This document shows positions 1 to 6,055 of a stretch of 6,688 nt of DNA, piece after piece. The position numbers were made by a program, and so were the translations under genes. The notes below the pieces were generated by a model that was not told the origin of the DNA, ran no database searches, and saw only the letters and a list, made by a program, of their open reading frames with translations. This DNA is from Ruminococcus sp. (lineage in GTDB: Bacteria; Bacillota; Clostridia; Oscillospirales; Ruminococcaceae), in assembly GCA_024697705.1 (NCBI GenBank), contig JAILFF010000276.1:1-6688 (forward strand), written 5' to 3'. Each line of letters opens with the position of its first letter. Position 1 is the stretch's first letter.

Positions 1-68
1 TTATCCCCCACACCCCTTTCCTAAGACTTTTGGTTTGCCCTCTCTTGTGCTTATCTGTTTTCTGTTAT

Positions 69-84
69 CTATTAACTATTAACT
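69..84. repeat. Short CTATTAACTATTAACT repeat downstream of rel
   Basis: This 16-nt AT-rich stretch is the exact reverse complement of positions 2481-2496, at the edge of the palindromic element upstream of rel. The rel gene is therefore bracketed by inverted copies of the same short repeat. The rest of 1-94 holds no reading frame or RNA gene that I can support. The repeat could be an eroded edge of another copy of the intergenic element. Its function is unknown. Confidence 0.6.
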
Positions 85-94
85 TCTTAAACTT

Positions 95-121
95 ACGGCG
101 CACCCTTTTACAGTGCGCCGT
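95..121 (-). terminator. Hairpin after rel, probable terminator
   Basis: A perfect 9-bp stem (95-103 paired with 113-121, ACGGCGCAC / GTGCGCCGT) with a 9-nt loop starts 5 nt beyond the rel stop codon. It is GC-rich in the stem and followed on the minus strand by AAGTTTAAGAAG, so the U-tract is poor. The position fits transcription termination or 3'-end protection of the rel mRNA. Efficient intrinsic termination is uncertain because of the weak U-tract. Confidence 0.55.
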
Positions 122-126
122 TCAGA

Positions 127-2445
127 TCACCTTCCGCTTCGCTCAACGGAAATAACATTGTTTATTTTTCTCAGCCGCGCTATAACGCTGTTCAGCTGCT
201 CGGTGCCTGCCACGCTTATCGTTATCGAAAGAATGGCGTTGCCGTTTTTCAGCTCACGCGATGTCGATTCGTAGATATAAATGTTTATCATCGCAAGCGC
301 GGAGGAAACGTCCGCCAGCAGACCTATCCTGTCCACCGCGATGATGTCGAGGGTCGTCTTGAAATACTCCGACTTCGCGTTCGTCTTGCCCCAGTGTACC
401 GTTATCCAGCGCGGAGCCTGCTCGGGGTCGTTCTTCTGACCGATGTAGTTCACGCAGTCCGATTTGTGTACCGAAACGCCGTGTCCCCTCGTTACAAAGC
501 CGATTATCTCGTCGCCCGGGAGCGGGTTGCAGCACTGCGCGAACTTCACCATGCAGTCCTCGATGCCGTCCACAATGACGGTCGAGCTCTGTCCCTTGGG
601 CTTTATCTCCTCCTGAGTCGGCTGTTCGGGGGTCTCGTAGCGCTTCTGATACTCTACCCTGAGCCGCTGCATCACCTTCGAGAGCTGCACGCCGCCGTAG
701 CCTATCGCCGCGAAGAAGTCGTCGAGCGTATCGCAGCTGTGCTTCTTCATGTCGGTGCGGAGGAAGTCCTCCAGCTCGTTTTCGGGAACGTGCAGATTGT
801 GCTTTCTGAACTCGCGTTCGAGCGCCGTTCTGCCCTCGTAGATGTTTTCCTCGCGGCGTTCGCGCTTGAACCACGAACGTATCTTCGATTTAGCCTCGTT
901 GGTCTTGGCGATATTGAGCCACGACCTGCTCGGACCGTGCCCCGCCACATTCGTCGTCAGGATATTGATTATCTCGCCCGTCTTTATCTGATAATCGTAG
1001 GAGACCATCTTGCCGTCAGCCTTAGCACCGCACATCTTGTGACCGACCTGCGTGTGAATGGCGTAGGCAAAGTCGATGACTGTCGAGCCCATCGGCAGAG
1101 TTATCATATCCCCGCGGGGGGTGAAGGCAAATACGTCCTCGGGGGCAAGATCGTTCTTGATGGCGCGGACGATCTCCTCCACGTCGTTCGATTCCTTCTG
1201 CGCCTCGATGATGTGCTTCGCCCACGAGATGCGGTTATCCTCCTTCGAGGAGCCGTTCGTCAAGCCCTCCTTGTACTTCCAGTGCGCCGCGATGCCGTAT
1301 TCCGCCGTGCGGTGCATTTCCCATGTCCTTATCTGCACCTCGAAGGGTATGCCCTCCCTGCCGATAACGGTGGTGTGGAGCGACTGGTACTTATTGGGCT
1401 TGGGAGTCGAGATATAGTCCTTGAAGCGGTTGGGTATCGGGCGGAACATATCGTGTATTATGCCGAGCACATTGTAGCACTCGGGTATAGTATTGACGAT
1501 TATGCGGACGGCGTAGCGGTCGTAGATCTGGTCGATGTCCTTGCCGTCGCGGTAGACCTTCTTATATATGCCGTAATTCGACTTTTTGCGCCCGTCGATC
1601 TGCGGCATGGGGTTGAAGTGCTCTCTTTCAAGGCGGCTGCGAATTTTGGTTTTTATCTGGTCGATAAGATTCTCGCGGTCGCCGCGGCGGAGCTTCATCT
1701 GCTGTTCGATGTCCTGATAAGCGAACGGGTCGAGGTAGTAGAACGAAAGGTCTTCCATCTCGTCCTTTATCGAGCTGATACCGAGCCTTCGGGCTATCGG
1801 TGCGTAGATATTCATGGTCTCGCTCGCTATCCTCACCTGCTTGTCGGTGCGGCAGTATTTCAGCGTGCGCATATTGTGCAGGCGGTCGGAGAGCTTGATT
1901 ATGATAACGCGGATATCCTCGCTCATGGCAAGGAGTATCTTGCGGATATTCTCGGCGGTCTGTTCCTCCTTGGTGAAGCTTTCGACCTTATTGAGCTTGG
2001 TAACGCCGTCAACGAGCATAGCCACATCGTTGCCGAATTTCTTACGCAGGATATCGAGCGTGCAGTCGGTGTCCTCGACAACATCGTGCAGAAGTGCGGC
2101 GCAGATGGTATCGGTATCCATGCCGAGTTCGAGCAGGATATAGGCGACGGAAAGCGGGTGAGTGATATAAGGCTCGCCCGACTCGCGCTTCTGGTCGTGG
2201 TGACACTGTTCGGCAAGCTCGTAAGCCTGGAGTATCTTATCGAGGTCGTACTGTTTTTCGCCTTCGAGTATCGTCTGTATAAGCGCGTCGATAGTCAGAA
2301 GCTCATCGGGCTCGACGATATAATCGTTCTCCTTATCGTCATCGTCCCTTTCCTCATGTCTGACGGCGGGGAGTTCGGGCTCTTTCACTTCCTGCGCGGC
2401 GTTTTCCACGGCGGGCAGAGTATTCTGCATTTCGGTATTCTCCAT
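127..2445 (-). CDS. rel: Bifunctional (p)ppGpp synthetase/hydrolase, RelA/SpoT family (Rel)
   Basis: This 772-residue cytoplasmic enzyme makes ppGpp/pppGpp from ATP and GDP/GTP and also hydrolyses it, setting the stringent response at the ribosome. The domain order is complete. An acidic, low-complexity N-terminal extension covers about 1-50. The HD hydrolase domain follows at about 65-220, with H82, the HD pair 120-121, ED 124-125 and D187 in KLSDRLHNMRT. The synthetase domain (about 270-395) has GRKKS, RFKDYI (340-345), YQSLHTT (353-359) and EVQIRT (369-374). TGS is at about 436-498. A helical region comes next, then the zinc-finger/RIS segment with C631, CC 638-639, H660 and C664, and a C-terminal ACT domain (about 695-770). 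An intact HD site plus an RFKD-type synthetase motif (rather than the EXDD of RelA-only enzymes) indicates both activities. Length is slightly above the usual 730-740 because of the N-terminal extension. The start is supported by AGGAAAGGAG upstream. The upstream neighbour is recJ, as in many Firmicutes. Confidence 0.97.
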   Translation of the reverse strand: MENTEMQNTLPAVENAAQEVKEPELPAVRHEERDDDDKENDYIVEPDELLTIDALIQTILEGEKQYDLDKILQAYELAEQCHHDQKRESGEPYITHPLSVAYILLELGMDTDTICAALLHDVVEDTDCTLDILRKKFGNDVAMLVDGVTKLNKVESFTKEEQTAENIRKILLAMSEDIRVIIIKLSDRLHNMRTLKYCRTDKQVRIASETMNIYAPIARRLGISSIKDEMEDLSFYYLDPFAYQDIEQQMKLRRGDRENLIDQIKTKIRSRLEREHFNPMPQIDGRKKSNYGIYKKVYRDGKDIDQIYDRYAVRIIVNTIPECYNVLGIIHDMFRPIPNRFKDYISTPKPNKYQSLHTTVIGREGIPFEVQIRTWEMHRTAEYGIAAHWKYKEGLTNGSSKEDNRISWAKHIIEAQKESNDVEEIVRAIKNDLAPEDVFAFTPRGDMITLPMGSTVIDFAYAIHTQVGHKMCGAKADGKMVSYDYQIKTGEIINILTTNVAGHGPSRSWLNIAKTNEAKSKIRSWFKRERREENIYEGRTALEREFRKHNLHVPENELEDFLRTDMKKHSCDTLDDFFAAIGYGGVQLSKVMQRLRVEYQKRYETPEQPTQEEIKPKGQSSTVIVDGIEDCMVKFAQCCNPLPGDEIIGFVTRGHGVSVHKSDCVNYIGQKNDPEQAPRWITVHWGKTNAKSEYFKTTLDIIAVDRIGLLADVSSALAMINIYIYESTSRELKNGNAILSITISVAGTEQLNSVIARLRKINNVISVERSGR

Positions 2446-2456
2446 ATACCACTCTT

Positions 2457-2466
2457 CTCCTTTCCT
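2457..2466 (-). promoter_or_regulatory. Ribosome binding site of rel
   Basis: Read on the minus strand this is AGGAAAGGAG, ending 11 nt before the ATG at 2445. It supports that ATG over the second in-frame Met five codons later, and so supports the acidic N-terminal extension being translated. Confidence 0.75.
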
Positions 2467-2480
2467 GAATTAATAAGATC

Positions 2481-2701
2481 AGTTAATAGTTAATAGTGAT
2501 TGCACGAACAAGTTCGTGCCGTGAATAGTTAAGGAGCCGCTTCGCGGCAATTATGCGGAAGCTTCGCCCGCACTAATAGTTGACTTTCAAACGTGATAAA
2601 TGAGTGCGGGGCGAAGCCTCCGCATAATACATCGCCGAAGGCGATACCTGCGCGAACGCAGTTCGTGCCAACTATTAACTATTCACTATTAACTATTCAC
2701 T
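2481..2701. repeat. Nested palindromic intergenic element (MITE/BIME-like) between recJ and rel
   Basis: The outer arms 2481-2499 and 2683-2701 are inverted repeats matching at 18 of 19 positions. Inside is a near-symmetric set of smaller palindromes. Hairpin 2502-2519 has an 8-bp stem GCACGAAC/GTTCGTGC. Hairpin 2536-2548 is GCCGC-TTC-GCGGC. A large inverted repeat pairs 2551-2574 with 2603-2627, differing by one mismatch and one indel. Hairpin 2632-2644 is TCGCC-GAA-GGCGA, and 2650-2668 is a second GTTCGTGC hairpin. Extra GTGAATAGTTA-like words occur at 2521 and 2571. There is no room for a transposase. The right arm overlaps the last codons of recJ. The pattern suggests a non-autonomous or REP-like mobile repeat, possibly active as mRNA hairpins between the two genes. 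Family identity is not known to me. Confidence 0.7.
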
Positions 2702-4729
2702 TTTATTAAGCAGCTCCCCGAGCCTTTTCATAGTCGCCGTCGCTTCAAGATCAGCCTTGCCCTTCGCGGGAATCAGCTTCACCCTCTGCGTGGACGGGTC
2801 GAGAATCGCAAGACCCGCTTCAGCAAACACGTCGGCAATCAGCCGCAGCTTGCAGTAGTTGAACACGGGATTTGCCAGACGCATATACAGATCGTCGAGA
2901 GATATCTCCCCCGTTGCCTGCAAGACCTTGTAGATGTACACCATCTCCTCGCGGGAGGGGCGCATCTTCTTTATGTAACCCACAGGCAGCCCGACGCCCC
3001 GCGCAAGCTTCTCGTAGGCGTCCTTCGCCGCCAGGTATCTCTCGGGGTCGAGACCCGCGGGCTTCATGTCCTTGATCTTTATCGAGACAGATTCCCTGCC
3101 GTTAAATTGATTTATGTCAATATTCACCGCAAGGTCTATCGAAGCACCCTCGCGGAAAAACAGCATATCGGGCGAATTTGCAAAATCAAGCGCCTCGAAT
3201 GTGCCGCCCTCGTAGCCGATGACAAGCTTCGTGAACTTGCCGTTTTTCAAGGGGATTATCGAATTCACCTTGCAGCCCGGCATATAGAACACGGGAGTGG
3301 GATTCCCCACGCCGAAGGGCCGCAGCTTTTCAAGCTCTCTGATATTGTCCACCGTCAGGTCGGCAGCGGTCAGCTTCATATCACATTCGGTCGCCGCCGC
3401 GGGCATACTCTCCTGCTTGTCGGCGTACTCCCTTACGGCACTCTTGAACGCTTCGATGTTGCTCTCTTTTACCGAAAGACCTCCCGCGCACTCGTGCCCG
3501 CCGAATTTGTCAAGTACCTTCGACGCATACGCGATGCAGTCGTGGATATTGAAGCCCTTGAAGCTTCGCGCACTGCCGCGGGCATTGCCGTCCTCGTCTA
3601 TCGAGATGATTATGTTCGGCTTGTCGTAACATTCAAGCACCTTCGAGGACACAATCCCGATAACTCCGTGATGCCAGCCTTTTCCCGCAAGCACCAGCAC
3701 GCGGTCGTTCAGCACCGAAGGGTCGGAGTTGATATATTCCTTTATCTCGCCGAATATCTCCTGCTCGGTGTTCTTGCGGGTCTCGTTTAACTCGCAAAGC
3801 TCCGAAGCAAGCGCCGCCGCCAACTCGTCATCGTCGGTGAGAAGCGTTTCAAGCGCCTTTATAGGCGAAGCGAACCGCCCCGCGGCGTTTATTCTCGGGC
3901 ATATCTGAAACGCAAGGCTTCCCGAGGAAATATTTTCCTTATCCACCGAAGAAAGCTCCATCAGCTTCAAAAGCCCGGGCTTTTCGGTGTTGGCAAGATA
4001 CAAAAGCCCCTTACGCACGAGCGTTCTGTTTTCGCCCGTTATCGGGACGAGGTCGCCCACCGTGCCTATTGCCGCGATATCGGCGTACTGCTCGATGACC
4101 ATATCATAGCTTCCGCCGTCGAGCGCCGCGCACAGCTTAAGCGCCACACCGACTCCCGCAAGCTCTTTGTAGAATGATGGACAGCCGCTTTTATGCGGAT
4201 TTACCGTCGCCGCCGCCACGGGGAGCACTTCGGGAGGGGTGTGGTGGTCGGTGATGACAAGCTTTATGCCGAGCCTTTCCGCCTCCGCCGCCTCTTCGAC
4301 AGCCGAAATGCCGTTATCGACCGTGATTATCAGCCCGACGCCCTTTTCCTTGAGCTCGCGCACGACTTCGAGATTCATGCCGTAGCCCTGCGAGCGTTCG
4401 TTTATGTGATAGATAACGTCGGCACACATACTTTGCAGATAGGTATAAAGGATATAGGTCGCGGTGACGCCGTCGCAGTCGTAATCGCCGTAGATGCATA
4501 TTTTCTCGCCATTATCGACCGCCTCGTTGATGGTATCCACCGCCGCCTGCATATCCGAAAGCACGAACGGGTCTTCAAGCTCGTCCGAGCGGAAATAATC
4601 CACTATCTGCTCGTAGGAGGTGCAGCCCCTCGCGGTAAGCAGCTTAAGCGCCAGCAGCCCCAGATCGCATTTCAAAGCAAATTCCGCCGCAAGCTTTGCG
4701 TCACAGTTATTTACTGTCCATTTTTTCAT
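2693..4729 (-). CDS. recJ: Single-stranded-DNA-specific 5'-3' exonuclease RecJ
   Basis: A 678-residue cytoplasmic DHH-superfamily nuclease that degrades single-stranded DNA 5' to 3' in RecFOR recombination, mismatch repair and base excision repair. The metal-binding DHH motifs are all present: DYDCDG (82-87), VDNG with D138, DHH (161-163) and GTVGD with D226. PRINAAGR (278-285) follows. The DHHA1 domain contains GKGWHHGVIGIV (349-360), GSARSF (385-390) and GGHECAGG (410-417). An OB-fold segment with LRPFGVGNPTPVF occupies about 447-555. A C-terminal helical/winged-helix-like region (about 560-678) makes it longer than the E. coli type (about 577 residues) and similar to long Firmicutes RecJ. 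The start ATG is preceded by AAGGAT 11 nt upstream and by a strong promoter. The TAG stop and last two codons lie inside the arm of the downstream palindromic element, so the extreme C-terminus may have been altered by its insertion. In Bacillus the order is recJ-apt-relA; here apt is absent. Confidence 0.97.
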   Translation of the reverse strand: MKKWTVNNCDAKLAAEFALKCDLGLLALKLLTARGCTSYEQIVDYFRSDELEDPFVLSDMQAAVDTINEAVDNGEKICIYGDYDCDGVTATYILYTYLQSMCADVIYHINERSQGYGMNLEVVRELKEKGVGLIITVDNGISAVEEAAEAERLGIKLVITDHHTPPEVLPVAAATVNPHKSGCPSFYKELAGVGVALKLCAALDGGSYDMVIEQYADIAAIGTVGDLVPITGENRTLVRKGLLYLANTEKPGLLKLMELSSVDKENISSGSLAFQICPRINAAGRFASPIKALETLLTDDDELAAALASELCELNETRKNTEQEIFGEIKEYINSDPSVLNDRVLVLAGKGWHHGVIGIVSSKVLECYDKPNIIISIDEDGNARGSARSFKGFNIHDCIAYASKVLDKFGGHECAGGLSVKESNIEAFKSAVREYADKQESMPAAATECDMKLTAADLTVDNIRELEKLRPFGVGNPTPVFYMPGCKVNSIIPLKNGKFTKLVIGYEGGTFEALDFANSPDMLFFREGASIDLAVNIDINQFNGRESVSIKIKDMKPAGLDPERYLAAKDAYEKLARGVGLPVGYIKKMRPSREEMVYIYKVLQATGEISLDDLYMRLANPVFNYCKLRLIADVFAEAGLAILDPSTQRVKLIPAKGKADLEATATMKRLGELLNKSE

Positions 4730-4739
4730 AACATGATTT

Positions 4740-4745
4740 ATCCTT
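4740..4745 (-). promoter_or_regulatory. Ribosome binding site of recJ
   Basis: Read on the minus strand this is AAGGAT, with AAGGA ending 11 nt before the ATG at 4729. An ATG five bases further upstream (in CATGTTATG) is out of frame and reaches a stop (ATG TTA TGA) at once, overlapping the recJ start. It might make a trivial minimal ORF but does not change the start choice. Confidence 0.6.
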
Positions 4746-4782
4746 ATCCGAATTAATTATCCTGTAATATGTATAATAGTAT

Positions 4783-4811
4783 ATTATAGCACACACTGTT
4801 GAATTTTTCAA
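4783..4811 (-). promoter_or_regulatory. Sigma-A type promoter of recJ
   Basis: On the minus strand, TTGAAA (4806-4811) is followed by exactly 17 nt and TATAAT (4783-4788). This is a near-consensus vegetative promoter with a perfect -10 box. Transcription would start near 4776, giving a leader of about 46 nt before recJ. The leader is AT-rich and too short for a riboswitch. The same promoter could serve rel by read-through, although the palindromic element lies between them. Confidence 0.8.
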
Positions 4812-4921
4812 TAGTGTTGTCGGATTTTTTACTAAAAATTCATGACACGCGGAAAACACCGCGCCTGCCCGAGCTTCCCGCCTCATGCTCTCCCGCGGCA
4901 CGACAAGGCGGCAATAAACGT

Positions 4922-4958
4922 AAAGACCGCCCTGGAAAGTGACCCCGGGGCGGTCTTT
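4922..4958 (-). terminator. Intrinsic terminator after the membrane-anchored pseudogene
   Basis: An 11-bp perfect stem pairs 4922-4932 (AAAGACCGCCC) with 4948-4958 (GGGCGGTCTTT) across a 15-nt loop. It lies 23 nt beyond the stop codon of the minus-strand gene at 4982. On the minus strand the stem is followed by ACGTTTATT, and on the plus strand by TGCC, so termination is better supported on the minus strand. It insulates the recJ promoter from upstream transcription. Confidence 0.8.
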
Positions 4959-4981
4959 TGCCGATCGGTTCGGTCGGAGCA

Positions 4982-5836
4982 TTATTCCCGTGAACCGTCT
5001 TTCAATTCTTCCGTGTCCGTATCCGAGGCAGCTTTCCGTACTCTTCTTCGGAGAAATACGTAAGCCCCCGCCGCGAGAACGAACAAAGCTCCCGCAGTTA
5101 TCGGAACAGCCGCATGGATACTGCTTTCGGGCTTTGTGTCCGTCAGTATGCAGATGATGTCGTCTATATACTGCTCCTGCGTCACGCCGTCAAGCCGATC
5201 GTACATCAAATACAGGGTGTCTTTATACGCGGGACAGGCAAGGATCAGATACGACAGATCGCCGTCCGTTACGTTTACGATGTATGCGGTCTCACCGAAG
5301 TAAGTCAGTTCTCTGCTCTGCTTCATGAGCTCTTCATTGACAGTTATGTCCTTGCCTGTTGACAGCTTTCTTATGACGTCACTTGCGTCAGTCCTCAGCC
5401 TGTTATACTCGTCGGAGAACCTGACATTGCGGTTTATAAAGCTCATGTTTATAAATTCTTTTTTCGGCTCCTCGCCTACGGGAAATCTGTATTGAGCGGC
5501 TGCGAATTTGTTCCCGCTGACATACTGATATGAAGCAAGCTTCAAAAACGCATCATAGCTTATCCTGTCTGGGAAGTTTTTTTGCTTTTCGTTTTGTATA
5601 AACGAGCAAAGCCCGAAAAGCGGTCTGTAATATGCTTTTTTCGGCAGAGAGATTTCGGTGCCGTCCCGCTCTTTGAACGTGAACTCATAATAACAAAGAT
5701 CGGTCGCAAGGCTTTCGAGCGCTTCCCGCAGATAATCGGGATCAACATTCGTGCAGAGCAGATACTCCGTCTTTGTCAGTTCGAGCCTTAAGGGTTCTTC
5801 GCTTTTTTATGCGCGTTATATTCAAAGAAGTATTTC
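4982..5836 (-). pseudogene. 5'-truncated gene for an unrecognised C-terminally membrane-anchored protein
   Basis: I do not recognise this family. The reading frame is open for 274 codons from 5806 down to the TAA at 4982-4984. It is bounded upstream by an in-frame TAA at 5807-5809 and has no ATG or GTG near its beginning. The first conventional alternative start is a TTG at 5543-5545, which would discard about 87 clearly protein-like codons. If one A is restored in the A run read at 5803-5808, the frame extends as FFEYNAHKKSEEPLRLEL up to the CTAG where the mobile elements begin, so the gene looks both frameshifted and cut off. The visible product is a soluble, mixed-charge domain followed by one transmembrane helix near the C-terminus (AVPITAGALFVLAAGAYVFL), then RRRVRKAA and an acidic tail. 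That fits an extracytoplasmic domain whose N-terminal signal peptide is missing. A functional shorter product from the TTG cannot be excluded. Confidence 0.6.
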
Positions 5837-5946
5837 TAGTGGACTGGCATGATGACATTTACACAAATGTTATCGGCTGAATCAGCCGATTTATTAACTG
5901 TTTTAGAATCGATTGCTTGTGTAAATATCATCGTGTCACTACACTA
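5837..5946. mobile_element. MITE-like inverted-repeat element, copy 1 (106 bp plus flanking TA)
   Basis: The element runs between TA dinucleotides at 5837-5838 and 5945-5946, each within CTAG. Its ends form imperfect inverted repeats of about 31 bp with 5 mismatches: both read CTAGTG at the tip and end in ATTTACACAA. Inside is a separate palindrome, ATCGGCT-GAATC-AGCCGAT (5872-5890). It has no coding capacity. TA duplication within CTAG is the known target preference of IS630-type transposases, so a non-autonomous derivative of an IS630/Tc1-mariner element is the best reading. The transposase source is not in this window. Confidence 0.72.
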
Positions 5947-6054
5947 GTGGACTGTCACGACGATATTTACATAAACGACAAAGGCTGAAACACTTGATAT
6001 ACAAACAGGATTAGTATTAAGAGTTTATGTAAATATCATTATGTCGATACACTA
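5945..6054. mobile_element. MITE-like inverted-repeat element, copy 2 (106 bp plus flanking TA)
   Basis: This copy shares the TA at 5945-5946 with copy 1 and ends at the TA at 6053-6054. The terminal repeats are about 33 bp, again CTAGTG at the tip and ATATTTACATAAAC at the inner end. Copy 2 is exactly the same length as copy 1 and aligns to it without gaps at about 71% identity (about 75 of 106 by hand). They are related but old or differently derived copies. The arrangement fits insertion of one copy into the CTAG created at the tip of the other. Confidence 0.72.
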
Positions 6055-6055
6055 G

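Noticed and set aside
1..126. Start of another gene downstream of rel
   Set aside because: No frame with a ribosome binding site or recognisable peptide is visible; only the AT-rich repeat and the hairpin can be supported.
394..2493. 699-codon open frame on the plus strand opposite rel
   Set aside because: It is antisense to a full-length, motif-complete rel. Its translation has no recognisable domain, and it arises from codon bias on the opposite strand.
3107..3790. 227-codon open frame on the plus strand opposite recJ, and a similar one at 4193-4756
   Set aside because: Both are shadows of recJ, which has every catalytic motif in the other strand; no ribosome binding site or domain supports them.
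4730..4782. Riboswitch or T-box leader upstream of recJ
   Set aside because: The predicted leader is only about 46 nt, AT-rich and without a stable stem or known conserved motif.
4707..5063. Short frames in both directions in the gap between recJ and the membrane-anchored gene
   Set aside because: They overlap the recJ promoter, the terminator stem or neighbouring gene ends and read as low-complexity, arginine-rich translations.
5582..5791. Plus-strand frame of 69 codons and minus-strand frame 5560-5748
   Set aside because: Both are out-of-frame shadows of the open, protein-like minus-strand frame that runs continuously from 5806 to 4982.
5837..6054. CRISPR array or paired small RNA hairpins as an explanation of the tandem repeat
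   Set aside because: There are only two units with no constant direct repeat/unique spacer pattern. The conserved parts are inverted termini with TA flanks, which fits transposable elements better.
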